A program made the position numbers and the translations under genes. Below the pieces are notes generated by a model. That model had not been told where the DNA came from. It searched no databases and worked only from the letters and a program-made list of their open reading frames with translations. DNA of 64,000 nt. Origin: Salinisphaera sp963835375 (lineage in GTDB: Bacteria > Pseudomonadota > Gammaproteobacteria > Nevskiales > Salinisphaeraceae). The stretch lies in contig CAWIGB010000021.1 in the NCBI GenBank assembly GCA_963835375.1, positions 7,025 through 71,024 of the forward strand, given 5' to 3'. This document shows, one piece after another, positions 55,975 through 64,000 of the stretch. Every line of letters begins with the position of its first letter. The stretch's first letter is position 1.

Positions 55975-56859
55975 ATGAGCGAAGAATCCCGGGCGGACGT
56001 CTCACACGACGAGACCCCGCGTTCCGAGAGCAAAGAACGTGAACACGACCTCGACTCGCGCCAGCGTCGCGATGCCCGTCGCCGCGAGGCGCCGAGTGCG
56101 GCCGTGGTCTACGAGGCGATTCGTGCCGAGGCGGAGTCGGAACTGATCCGGCCGCTGCCGGGGCTGGCCTGGTCGGCGCTGGGTGCCGGCCTGTCGATGG
56201 GGTTTTCATTCGTGGCACAAGCGCTGTTGATCGCCTACACGCCGGATAGCTCGTGGCAGTCGATCATCTCCAGTTTCGGCTACTCGATGGGCTTTCTGTT
56301 CGTCATTCTAGGCCGTCAGCAGCTGTTCACCGAGAATACCCTCACGCCGATCCTCGAAGTGCTGCGTGTGCGCCGCATGGAGACGGTCAATCGCACGCTC
56401 AATCTCTGGGCGGTGGTGCTGGTCGCCAATATAGTCGGAACGGCGATCTTCGCCGCGGTTCTTGCCTACGGCCATGTGCTCGGCGCCGACGTCAACGGTG
56501 CATTGACGCATATCGCGGGCACGGAATACGAAGCCCCGTTCGTGACCACCATGATCCGGGCGGTGTTCGCCGGCTGGCTAGTCGCGCTCATGCTCTGGCT
56601 GCTGCCGTTCGCCGAGACGGCGCGCGTGGGCGTGATCATTCTCGTCACCTTCCTGATCGGGCTGGCCCATTTCCCGCACATCATCGCCGGCTCGGTGGCG
56701 GCACTCTACGGCGTATTTCATGGCGCGCATTCCCTGCTGGATTATCTGCTGCACTTCTTCCTGCCGACGCTGATCGGCAACATCGTCGGCGGCATCCTGA
56801 TGGTGGCGGTGATCAACTACGCCCAGGTCGCCTACAGCGACTCGAGTCGGGAAAGTTGA
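55975..56859 (+). CDS. Formate/nitrite transporter family protein
   Basis: 294 aa. A charged cytosolic N-terminus of about 60 residues precedes six membrane helices, with the FNT pattern: SALGAGLSMGFSFVAQALL, GFLFVILGRQQLFTENTLTP, LVANIVGTAIFAAVLAYG, GWLVALMLWLLPFA, VTFLIGLAHFPHIIAGSVAALYGVFHG and LPTLIGNIVGGILMVAVINYAQV. The conserved ENT and the histidine in AHFPHIIAGS fit YfdC-like FNT members, whose substrate is unclear. It is divergent from the glutaminyl cyclase gene. Confidence 0.9.
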   Translation: MSEESRADVSHDETPRSESKEREHDLDSRQRRDARRREAPSAAVVYEAIRAEAESELIRPLPGLAWSALGAGLSMGFSFVAQALLIAYTPDSSWQSIISSFGYSMGFLFVILGRQQLFTENTLTPILEVLRVRRMETVNRTLNLWAVVLVANIVGTAIFAAVLAYGHVLGADVNGALTHIAGTEYEAPFVTTMIRAVFAGWLVALMLWLLPFAETARVGVIILVTFLIGLAHFPHIIAGSVAALYGVFHGAHSLLDYLLHFFLPTLIGNIVGGILMVAVINYAQVAYSDSSRES

Positions 56860-56948
56860 ACGGCGAGAGCATCCATAGCTCGTTCACATTGGGTACGGGC
56901 ATCTCGGCTAGCATCAGGATTCGTTCCTGAGCCGGGAGGACAATCGCC

Positions 56949-57155
56949 ATGGCGCAGTCCAGTGATAAGTGGGAAGGTCGTTGGGATCGGGTCAAGGGCA
57001 AAGCCCGCGAGCATTTCGGCCGTCTGACCGACGACGATGTCGAACAGGCGCGCGGCAAGCGCGAGAACGTGCTCGGCAAGATCCAGGAAAAATACGGCGA
57101 GACCAAGGAAAAGGCGGAGGAAATGCTCAAGGATTTCGAGCGTCGCCACTTCTAG
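56949..57155 (+). CDS. CsbD family stress protein
   Basis: 68 aa, very hydrophilic. Seen: DKWEGRWDRVKGKAREHFGRLTDDD, then GKRENVLGKIQEKYGETKEKAEEML, the tandem motif of CsbD-like general stress proteins of unknown biochemical role. GGGAGGA precedes the ATG. Stands alone between the FNT gene and the convergent amidotransferase gene. Confidence 0.9.
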   Translation: MAQSSDKWEGRWDRVKGKAREHFGRLTDDDVEQARGKRENVLGKIQEKYGETKEKAEEMLKDFERRHF

Positions 57156-57213
57156 GGGCGGTCGGGATCGGGCGGTGTACAACGAGGCCGGCGGCGCCAA
57201 CCCGCCGGCTTTT

Positions 57214-57885
57214 TCATGGGGCGGCTGTGCGTGCTGCGGCGATCAGGGCGGCGAAAAGCCGGCGTGACGCCCGGCGGTAGATCAGGTACTCGGGATGCCA
57301 TTGCACGCCCATGATCGGCGCCCCTGCCCGATCCTCGATCGCCTGCACGAAGCCATCGGCATCGCGCGCGGTCACCATCAGGTCGTGGCCTACGCGGTCG
57401 ACGGCCTGGTGGTGCAGGCCATTGACCCGCGCCCGCCGCGCGCCGACCAACCGAGCCAGGCAGGAGGCCGAGCGGATCGTGATCGGCTTGCACGGCAGCG
57501 GATTCACCCGCGCGGAAGTGGCCCGGCGCCGGGCCGTGATATCGGCGTGCAGGCTGCCGCCGGCGGCCACGTTCAGCAACTGAGCGCCCCGGCAGATGCC
57601 GAGAATCGGTTGATGGCCGGCGCGGGCATTCCGGATCGCCTCGAGTTCGAAGGCATCGCGCGTGCGATCCATGCCCTGGTCGGTTTCGGCGGCCGCGGCA
57701 TACCAGTCGCTCGCGATATCGTCGCCGCCGCCGATTACCACCCCGTCGATGCCTGCCGGCCAGGGCCGATCGGGCGTGGCGCGCACCGGCCATCCGCCCG
57801 CCAGCACGATCGCAAGCCCGGCACACCACCAGCCCGGAGCCCAGCGGCTGGCCTTGCCGGTAACGGCGATCCGCGGCCGGTTCAT
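57214..57885 (-). CDS. Class I glutamine amidotransferase, gamma-glutamyl hydrolase (C26) type
   Basis: 223 aa from ATG 57885 (MNRPRIAVTGKASRW). Catalytic Cys in ILGICRGAQLLNVAAGG and the His-Glu pair in GVQWHPEYLIYR define a class I amidotransferase of the PuuD/peptidase C26 type; GVVIGGGDDIA is the oxyanion-side loop. It overlaps the amidoligase stop by four bases, so the two are translationally coupled. Published surveys of amidoligases describe pairing with such amidotransferases, implying a pathway that makes and breaks gamma-glutamyl-type amides (inference). Confidence 0.88.
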   Translation of the reverse strand: MNRPRIAVTGKASRWAPGWWCAGLAIVLAGGWPVRATPDRPWPAGIDGVVIGGGDDIASDWYAAAAETDQGMDRTRDAFELEAIRNARAGHQPILGICRGAQLLNVAAGGSLHADITARRRATSARVNPLPCKPITIRSASCLARLVGARRARVNGLHHQAVDRVGHDLMVTARDADGFVQAIEDRAGAPIMGVQWHPEYLIYRRASRRLFAALIAAARTAAP

Positions 57886-58851
57886 CGCAGGGAGCGCTCG
57901 AACCGCTCGGCCCAGCGGCCAAAGGAATCGCCGAACGGCGCGTCCAGCGCTGCGCAATAGTCGGCGCACAACGTGTCGAGCCGTTCTCGATCGGCCGCGA
58001 GCTCCTCGACCACCCACCAGTGGTTCCAGGCTGCATGCAGATCCCAACCGGGCTGCTCGATCTCGCAGTTCGGCAGGCGGTAATGCAGCGTGGGCCGGGC
58101 CTTGACCAGCGTATCGCCAATCACCGCATTCACGCGCTCGGCGTCCAGCCAGGCGAAGATCGGCAGCATGTCCAGCGCGCGGTTGCGACTGGCGTTGGCC
58201 GCCAGATAATCATCGATGAGCGTGGCGAGGTCCGGCGTGTAGGCGGCATCGCAGATCTGTCGGGCATAGCCGCGGTCGTAAGGCTGGATGTAGGGGAACA
58301 CGCGCCGGCTGATATCGATCTCGCTGACGCGTTTGAGCCAGTCGAAGGCCACCACGAACGCCCGCATGTAATCCAGCAGCGTCACGGCCTTGGTGTCCGG
58401 CACCTCGATGTTGAAATGCAGGCCGAAGGCATAGATCGCCGATACGTTGGTGCCGCGCGCGCCGGCCGCGCGCAGATCCGCGATCAGCGGATGCAGTTCG
58501 TGTACCCGGTCGAGCGCGATCGGCGGCGCCACGATTTCCAGCGGCACGACGTGTTTCGCCACTGCGCCCAGCAGGTCATCCGACAGTTGGGCGATCTCGT
58601 CCCAGAACCCGGAACCCGTTTCCTGGCGCCCCCGCGACCTTGAGGTAGGCATAGTCGAGCTCGACTGCGAAATCGCCGAGTTGGGTGTCGGTCACGGTGT
58701 ATTCATATGCGCTGTGCGGTACGATCCGCCCGCCGATCAAGGCCTGTATGCGCATCGCCATGCGCTCGATCGGCAGGCCGGTTAATTCAAGTTCCACGCC
58801 GAGTCGGCGCTGAACATGCGCTTGCGTATGGCGACGCGAAGGCTTTTTCAA
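57882..58851 (-). CDS. Amidoligase family protein, frameshifted in this sequence
   Basis: About 322 aa when a frameshift near 58628 is repaired. Seen: RRLGVELELTGLPIERMAMRIQALIGG and the next strand DFAVELDYAYLK, matching the glutamine-synthetase-fold amidoligase pattern (ELE...ELD metal or ATP ligands), then PLEIVAPPIALDRVHELHPLIADLR, a NVSAIYAFGLHFNIEVPD segment with the conserved HxN, and an aromatic C-terminal half. Amidoligases join carboxylates to amines at ATP cost. The break probably reflects sequence error. Overlapping partner: the amidotransferase downstream. Confidence 0.82.
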
Positions 58852-58905
58852 CGGTACGTTGGCCGTAGTTGGCGACGGTTCGGCTCATGGGATCGTGCAG
58901 TGCAA

Positions 58906-58930
58906 CATATTCAATACAGCGTTGAATATG
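58906..58930. promoter_or_regulatory. Palindrome between amidoligase and aceE starts
   Basis: Perfect 9-base arms CATATTCAA (58906-58914) and TTGAATATG (58922-58930) around a 7-base spacer, in the gap between divergent genes. It looks like an operator for a dimeric regulator of the aceE operon, the amidoligase operon, or both. It is unlike the Escherichia coli PdhR site. Confidence 0.45.
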
Positions 58931-59029
58931 CCAAGCCCCGCGCCGCGCGGCTAGTTGTCGCTATTCCGAGTGCGGGCGTAATATTTCCCCCAATCAGACC
59001 CACAGAATGCTTTGTCGAAGGAGCATGGT

Positions 59030-61720
59030 ATGGCTCAAGCGAGCGCCCACCCCGAGCATGTGGATGACGCGTCCGACGTCGATCCCCAGGAATCTGCGGA
59101 ATGGCGCGATGCGCTTGACGCGGTCATTGAATACGAAGGCCCCGAACGCGCGCATTTTCTGCTGGAGATGCTCATCGAGCGCTCCCGCCGCTCCGGCGCC
59201 CAGATCCCCTATTCGCCGAACACGGCGTATGTGAACACCATCCCGCCGCATATGGAGGCCAAGTCGCCCGGCGACCCGGCCATCGAGTGGCGGATCCGTT
59301 CCTATATCCGCTGGAACGCGATGGCGATGGTGGTCCAGGCCAACCGGCATCACGCCGGTGTAGGCGGCCACATCGCCAGCTTCGCCTCGGCGGCCACGCT
59401 GTATGAAGTGGGCTTCAACCACTTCTTCCATGCGCCGAGCGAAGAACACGGCGGCGACCTGGTCTTCTTCCAGGGCCATTCCGCGCCGGGCTTCTATGCC
59501 CGTTCGTATCTGGAAGGCCGGCTGACCGAAGACCAGCTCTACAACTTCCGTGCCGAGTCCACCGGCAAGGGGCTGTCGAGCTATCCGCACGCCTGGCTCA
59601 TGCCGGACTACTGGCAGTTCGCCACCGTGTCGATGGGTATCGGTCCGATCAATGCGATCTACCAGGCGCGCTTCATGCGTTACATGGAGCATCGCGGTAT
59701 CGAGAAGACCGAAGGACGCCATGTGTGGTGTTTCTGCGGCGACGGCGAGATGGACGAACCCGAGTCCAAGGGCGCCATCGGCATGGCGGCGCGCGAGAAC
59801 CTCGACAACCTGATCTTCGTGGTCAACTGCAACCTGCAGCGGCTCGACGGCCCGGTGCGCGGCGACTCCAAGATCGTCGACGAACTGGAAGGCTTCTTCC
59901 GCGGCGCCGGCTGGAACGTCATCAAGGTGCTGTGGGGTTCGCTCTGGGACGGCCTGTTCGCCCAGGATCACGAAGGCAAGCTCGTCGAGCTGATGAACAA
60001 CACGGTCGACGGCGAATACCAGGCCTACAAGGCGCGCGGCGGCAAATACACACGCGACGAGTTCTTCGGCAAGTACGAGGAGACCAAGAAGATGGTCGCC
60101 TCCATGTCCGACGAAGACATCGGCCGGCTCAACCGCGGCGGCCACGATCCGCACAAGGTGTATGCCGCCTATCACCAGGCGGTGAACCAGGACAACGGCA
60201 AGCCGACGGTCATCCTGGCCAAGACGGTCAAGGGCTACGGCATGGGCGAGGCTGGCGAAGGCCAGAACATCACCCATCAGCAGAAGAAGATGGCCGAGGA
60301 GGCGCTCAAGGAATTCCGCGATCGCTTCGAGATCCCGATCTCGGACGACAAGATCGCCGATGCGCCCTTCTACAAGCCCGACGACGACTCGGAAGAGATC
60401 CAGTATCTCCACGAGCGTCGCAAGGAACTCGGCGGCTATCTGCCGCAGCGTCGTACCGAGGGCGACAAGCTCAAGATTCCCGAGCTGAAAGCCTTCGACA
60501 AGCTGCTCCAGGGCTCGGGCGACCGCGAGATGGCCACCACCATGGTGTTCACGCGTGTCCTGCAGATCCTGACGCGCGACAAGAACATCAAGGATCGCGT
60601 GGTTCCGATCATTCCGGACGAAGCGCGTACCTTCGGCATGGAAGGCATGTTCCGCAGGCTCGGCATCTACTCGCCGGTCGGCCAGCTGTTCACCCCGGAG
60701 GACTCCGACCAGCTCGCCTTCTACAAGGAAGCCAAGGACGGCCAGATTCTCGAGGAAGGCATCACCGAAGCGGGTGCGATGTCGTCGTTGATCGCGGCGG
60801 CCACGTCGTATTCGAATCACGGCAAGACGATGATCCCGTTCTATGCCTTCTATTCGATGTTCGGCTTCCAGCGCGTGGGCGACTTCTGCTGGGCCGCCGG
60901 CGACATGCGCGCCCGCGGCTTCATGATGGGCGGCACCGCCGGGCGCACCACCATCAACGGCGAAGGCTTGCAGCATCAGGATGGCCACTCGCACGTGATG
61001 TTCGAATGCGTGCCCAACGCCAAGTCCTACGATCCGACCTTCTCCTACGAAATGGCGGTGATCATCCATCGCGGTCTGGAGGAGATGTACGAAGAAGGCC
61101 GCGACGTCTACTACTACCTCACGATGATGAACGAGAACTACAGCCACCCGGCGATGCCGGAAGGCGTGGAGGACGACATCATCGCCGGCATGTACAAGTT
61201 CTCCGAGGCGGGCACCGACAAGGACAACCAGGTCAACCTGCTGGGCTGCGGCACCATCCTTCGCGAAGTGATCGCCGCCGCCGAAATGCTGGAAGAGGAA
61301 TACGACGTCGGCGCCACCGTCTGGAGCGTGCCGAGCTTCCCCGAGCTCAAGCGCGAAGGCGCCTCGGTCGAGCGCTGGAACATGCTGCATCCGGAGCAGG
61401 ATCCGAAGCAGAGCTTCGTGGCCCGGAAGTTTGCCGACGCCAAGGGCCCGGCGATCGCGGCCACCGACTATGTCCGCGCCCTGCCGGAAATGATCCGGCC
61501 GTACATGCCGGTGGCCTATCACACACTCGGCACCGACGGCTTCGGCCGCTCGGATACGCGCGAGGCGCTACGCGAGTTCTTCGAGGTCGATCGCCGCTGG
61601 ATCACGGTCTGCGCGCTCAAGGCGCTGGCCGACGAAGGCAAGGTCGAACGCAAGGTTGTCGCCGACGCGATCAATAAATACGGCATCGATCCGGAAAAGC
61701 CGGAACCGATGACGCATTGA
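59030..61720 (+). CDS. aceE: Pyruvate dehydrogenase E1 component (homodimeric)
   Basis: 896 aa thiamine-diphosphate enzyme decarboxylating pyruvate and passing acetyl to lipoyl-AceF. Seen: YVNTIPPHMEAKSPGDPAIEWRIRSYIRWNAMAMV, HHAGVGGHIASFASAATLYEVGFNHFF, the ThDP motif CGDGEMDEPES...NCNLQRLDGPV, KTVKGYGMGEAGEGQNITHQQKK, IIPDEARTFGMEG and DGFGRSDTREALREFFEVD. Length fits the gammaproteobacterial E1p. AAGGAG lies seven bases before ATG 59030. First gene of the aceEF operon. Confidence 0.98.
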   Translation: MAQASAHPEHVDDASDVDPQESAEWRDALDAVIEYEGPERAHFLLEMLIERSRRSGAQIPYSPNTAYVNTIPPHMEAKSPGDPAIEWRIRSYIRWNAMAMVVQANRHHAGVGGHIASFASAATLYEVGFNHFFHAPSEEHGGDLVFFQGHSAPGFYARSYLEGRLTEDQLYNFRAESTGKGLSSYPHAWLMPDYWQFATVSMGIGPINAIYQARFMRYMEHRGIEKTEGRHVWCFCGDGEMDEPESKGAIGMAARENLDNLIFVVNCNLQRLDGPVRGDSKIVDELEGFFRGAGWNVIKVLWGSLWDGLFAQDHEGKLVELMNNTVDGEYQAYKARGGKYTRDEFFGKYEETKKMVASMSDEDIGRLNRGGHDPHKVYAAYHQAVNQDNGKPTVILAKTVKGYGMGEAGEGQNITHQQKKMAEEALKEFRDRFEIPISDDKIADAPFYKPDDDSEEIQYLHERRKELGGYLPQRRTEGDKLKIPELKAFDKLLQGSGDREMATTMVFTRVLQILTRDKNIKDRVVPIIPDEARTFGMEGMFRRLGIYSPVGQLFTPEDSDQLAFYKEAKDGQILEEGITEAGAMSSLIAAATSYSNHGKTMIPFYAFYSMFGFQRVGDFCWAAGDMRARGFMMGGTAGRTTINGEGLQHQDGHSHVMFECVPNAKSYDPTFSYEMAVIIHRGLEEMYEEGRDVYYYLTMMNENYSHPAMPEGVEDDIIAGMYKFSEAGTDKDNQVNLLGCGTILREVIAAAEMLEEEYDVGATVWSVPSFPELKREGASVERWNMLHPEQDPKQSFVARKFADAKGPAIAATDYVRALPEMIRPYMPVAYHTLGTDGFGRSDTREALREFFEVDRRWITVCALKALADEGKVERKVVADAINKYGIDPEKPEPMTH

Positions 61721-61771
61721 TCCGCGCGTATCGCGAGGGGAGAAAGAACCAACCGAGACAAGACGGCCGGA

Positions 61772-61787
61772 TGTTTCACATGAAACA
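61772..61787. other. parS-like palindrome between aceE and aceF
   Basis: tgtttcacatgaaaca differs from parS consensus TGTTNCACGTGAAACA by one central base, and sits in a longer perfect palindrome (13-base arms, 61766-61793). It could be a third parS, 15 kb from the site in recF, or a hairpin tuning aceE/aceF expression. Confidence 0.55.
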
Positions 61788-61816
61788 TCCGGCTCGTCCA
61801 GCCAAGGAAACGCTTT

Positions 61817-63589
61817 ATGGCGGCGCAGGAAATCAAGGTCCCGGACATCGGCGATTTCGACGCGGTCGAAGTCATCGAAGTACTGGTCTCCGAGGGCGAC
61901 ACGGTCGAGAAGGAACAGCCACTGATCACGCTCGAGTCGGACAAGGCGACACTTGAAGTGCCGTCCACTGTCGCCGGCAAGATCACCGAGCTGAAAGTCT
62001 CTGAAGGCAGCAACGTCTCCGAAGGTGACGTGATCGCCATGGTCGAGGCCGAGGACGAGGCCGGCGGCGGCGATGATCCGATGACGGGGCGACGACAAGG
62101 CCGAAGCCGAGGAATCGTCCGAAGACGACAACGCCGAACAAGCCGACGCGGAAGCCGACGACGAGAGCGACGGCGAGGACTCCGGCGGCGGCGAGACGGT
62201 CGAGGTCAAGGTGCCCGATATCGGCGACTTCGACTCGGTCGAGGTCATCGAGGTGCTGGTGGCCGAGGGCGACGAGGTCGAGAAGGAACAGCCTCTGATC
62301 ACGCTCGAGTCGGACAAGGCGACGCTGGAGGTGCCCTCTTCCGCCGCCGGCAAGATCACCGAGATGAAGGTGGCCGAAGGCGACAACGTTTCCGAAGGTG
62401 ACGTCATCGCGCTGATCGAATCCAGCGGCGGCGGGAAATCCCGGGCAGCAAGAGCGAGAGAAATCGGGCGGCGACAAGCAGTCCGCCAGCCAGTCGAAGT
62501 CCAGATCGGGCAGCGACAAGGCAGCGAAGAAGGACGACGACAAGGACAGCGAAGAGCCCTCCAAGTCGCGTTCGGGCACGGCCTCCAAGGACGACAAGCC
62601 GCACGATTCCGGCGTGAGCGGCGGCGATCCGTCCAAGCTCCGATCGTGGACGAAGGCCGCTTCGGCAAGGCCCATGCCTCGCCCAGCGTGCGCAAGTACG
62701 CGCGCGAACTCGGCGCCGACCTCGGTAACGTCAAGGGCGTCCGGTCACAAGAGCCGCATCACCTTCGAGGACGTCCAGACCTACGTGAAGGGCGCGCTCG
62801 ATCAGGTCCAGAGCGGCAAGAGCACGGGCGCCGCGGCCCCGGCCGGCGGCGGTGGCGGCGTACCCACGCAGCCGGATATCGACTTCAGCCAGTTCGGCGA
62901 AGTCGAGACAGTCGAGCTGGCCCGCATCCGCAAGATCTCGGCCAAGGCGGTGCACAAGAACTGGCTGCTCATCCCGCATGTCACCCAGTTCGACAACGCC
63001 GACATCACCGAGATGGAGCAGTTCCGCCAGGCCAACAAGGAAAAAGCCAAGGCAGGACGGCGTCAAGCTCACGCCGCTGGCCTTCCTGCTCAAGGCCTCG
63101 GCCGCCGCGCTCAAGGCATTCCCGGATCTCAACAGTTCGCTCACCGCCGACGGCGAGCGCTGGTACACAAGAAGTACTGCAATATCGCCGTCGCGGTCGA
63201 CACGCCCGGCGGCCTGATCATGCCGGTGATCAACGATGTGGACAAGAAAGGCATCTACGAGATCGCGCGCGAACTCGACGACGTCGCGGCCGGGCCCGCG
63301 ACGGCAAGCTCAAGGGCAACGAGATGAAGGGCGCCTGCTTCTCGATCTCTAGCCTGGGCGGCGTCGGCGGCACGGCGTTCACGCCGATCGTCAACCGCCC
63401 GAAGTCGGCATCCTCGGCGTGTCCAAGCACAGCTGGCAGCCGGTCTGGAACGGTACCGAGTTCGTGCCGCGGCTGATCCTGCCGTTGTCGTTCTCCTACG
63501 ATCACCGCGTGATCGACGGCGCCAAGGCAGCGCGGATCACCGGGTTCATCAGCGAGAAGCTGTCGGATCTGAGAACGTTGTTGTTATAG
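61817..63589 (+). CDS. aceF: Dihydrolipoamide acetyltransferase (E2), frameshifted
   Basis: About 590 aa when at least seven frameshifts are repaired (near 62090, 62450, 62630, 62735, 63055, 63170, 63295 and 63405). Two lipoyl domains each carry ITLESDKATLEVPS with the lipoyl lysine (about 61940 and 62320). Acidic and lysine/serine-rich linkers separate them from a peripheral-subunit-binding domain (ASPSVRKYARELGADL) and a catalytic domain with IPHVTQFDNADITEME, GGLIMPVINDVDKKG, FSISSLGGVGGTAFTPIVN and the active-site SFSYDHRVIDGA. ATG 61817 follows aceE by 96 bp. All domains are conserved, so breaks are sequence errors. Confidence 0.95.
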
Positions 63590-63774
63590 GGCCGCGGCCG
63601 GTTCGCGCAATCCGGCGTTGCGGCTCACTCGTGTAGCGCGGCTACACCGCGATCGCCGCGCCCTGGCTTGCAGCCTAATGACTCGCGCCGGGCCGGCCGG
63701 ATTGTCGTACGTGTCCGGTCGGCCCGATTACCAGAACGCAAGGATCGGCACGTAGCCGGTCAAGGTGCTAAACC

Positions 63775-64000
63775 ATGGCGCAGGAAATCAAGGTTCCGGA
63801 CATTGGCGATTTCGACGAGGTCGAGATCATCGAGGTGCTGGTCGCCGAGGGCGACGAGGTCGAGCAGGAACAGGTCGCTCATCACGCTGGAGTCCGACAA
63901 GGCCACGCTGGAAGCGCCCTCCACGGTCACCGGCAAGATCACCAGCCTGAAAGTCTCCGAGGGCGACAAGGTCTCCGAAGGCGATGTGATCGCCACGGTC
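63775..64000 (+). CDS. Lipoyl-domain protein, probable N-terminus of dihydrolipoyl dehydrogenase; partial, frameshifted
   Basis: Runs off the window. Begins AQEIKVPDIGDFDEVEIIEVLVAEGDEVEQEQ, then needs a one-base correction near 63873 to continue as LITLESDKATLEAPSTVTGKITSLKVSEGDKVSEGDVIATV. This is a third lipoyl domain. After aceE-aceF, the expected gene is lpdA; several proteobacteria fuse a lipoyl domain to its N-terminus, so a lipoyl-Lpd fusion is the best guess. A second E2-type gene is the alternative. About 185 bp with a GTGTAGC-GCG-GCTACAC hairpin (63632-63648) precedes it. Confidence 0.8.
   Translation, partial: MAQEIKVPDIGDFDEVEIIEVLVAEGDEVEQEQVAHHAGVRQGHAGSALHGHRQDHQPESLRGRQGLRRRCDRHG

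Noticed and set aside
58994..61522. 842-codon minus-strand open frame opposite aceE
   Set aside because: Antisense shadow of a highly biased GC-rich gene; His/Arg/Gly-rich with no domain.

Overview
The window is about 64 kb of a GC-rich gammaproteobacterial chromosome around the replication origin. The dnaA-dnaN-recF-gyrB block, the rpmH-rnpA-yidC-mnmE block and three parS-like sites place it there. Gene content and protein style (glnA-glnL-glnG, mtnA/mtnC, tamA/tamB, lptM-lysA, aceE-aceF, S-formylglutathione hydrolase) suit a halophilic or environmental lineage such as Salinisphaera. That genus is an inference from protein character, not a database match.

Layout. 0.2-9.7 kb: accessory metabolism (DedA protein, broken gluconate permease plus an SDR, NagD-like phosphatase, ComEA, 5'-nucleotidase, an MtfA-like protein that has lost its metalloprotease motif, two oxidoreductases, a GST). 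9.8-14.5 kb: methionine salvage (mtnC, mtnA) and GDP-mannose synthesis (manC-manB). 14.7-20.3 kb: dsbA, engB, a 1.5-kb non-coding region holding five tandem structured repeats, and polA. 20.3-25.8 kb: a MITE-like element, lysA-lptM, formaldehyde detoxification (frmA, fghA), an esterase, DedA. 26-34.6 kb: tamB-tamA, an S9 peptidase, a TANGO2-like protein. 34.7-39.6 kb: nitrogen regulation (ntrC, ntrB, a DUF4124 protein, glnA with NtrC/sigma-54 control sites). 39.7-43.2 kb: glyQ-glyS-gmhB. 43.4-53.5 kb: origin region. 53.5-58.9 kb: accessory genes including an amidoligase/glutamine-amidotransferase pair. 59-64 kb: pyruvate dehydrogenase complex (aceE, aceF and the start of a lipoyl-domain-bearing dihydrolipoyl dehydrogenase).

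The standout is the polA-engB intergenic region. On the polA strand it carries five tandem copies of a roughly 100-120 nt transcription unit. Each has a sigma-E/AlgU-like promoter (GAACTT-type -35, 16-bp spacer in four of five copies, TCT-type -10), two or three stem-loops with C-rich loops, and a rho-independent terminator. The 5' stems differ between copies but stay paired. This is the locus of Spot 42 in Escherichia coli and of the AlgU-dependent sRNA ErsA in Pseudomonas, so the array looks like an amplified, undescribed family of envelope-stress sRNAs.

Sequence quality. Many conserved and essential genes (polA, gyrB, rnpA, mnmE, manB, manC, aceF) carry single-base frameshifts, so uncorrected sequencing indels are the likely cause. 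Coordinates for such genes span the whole reconstructed gene. Bases 1-214 hold no gene I can support.
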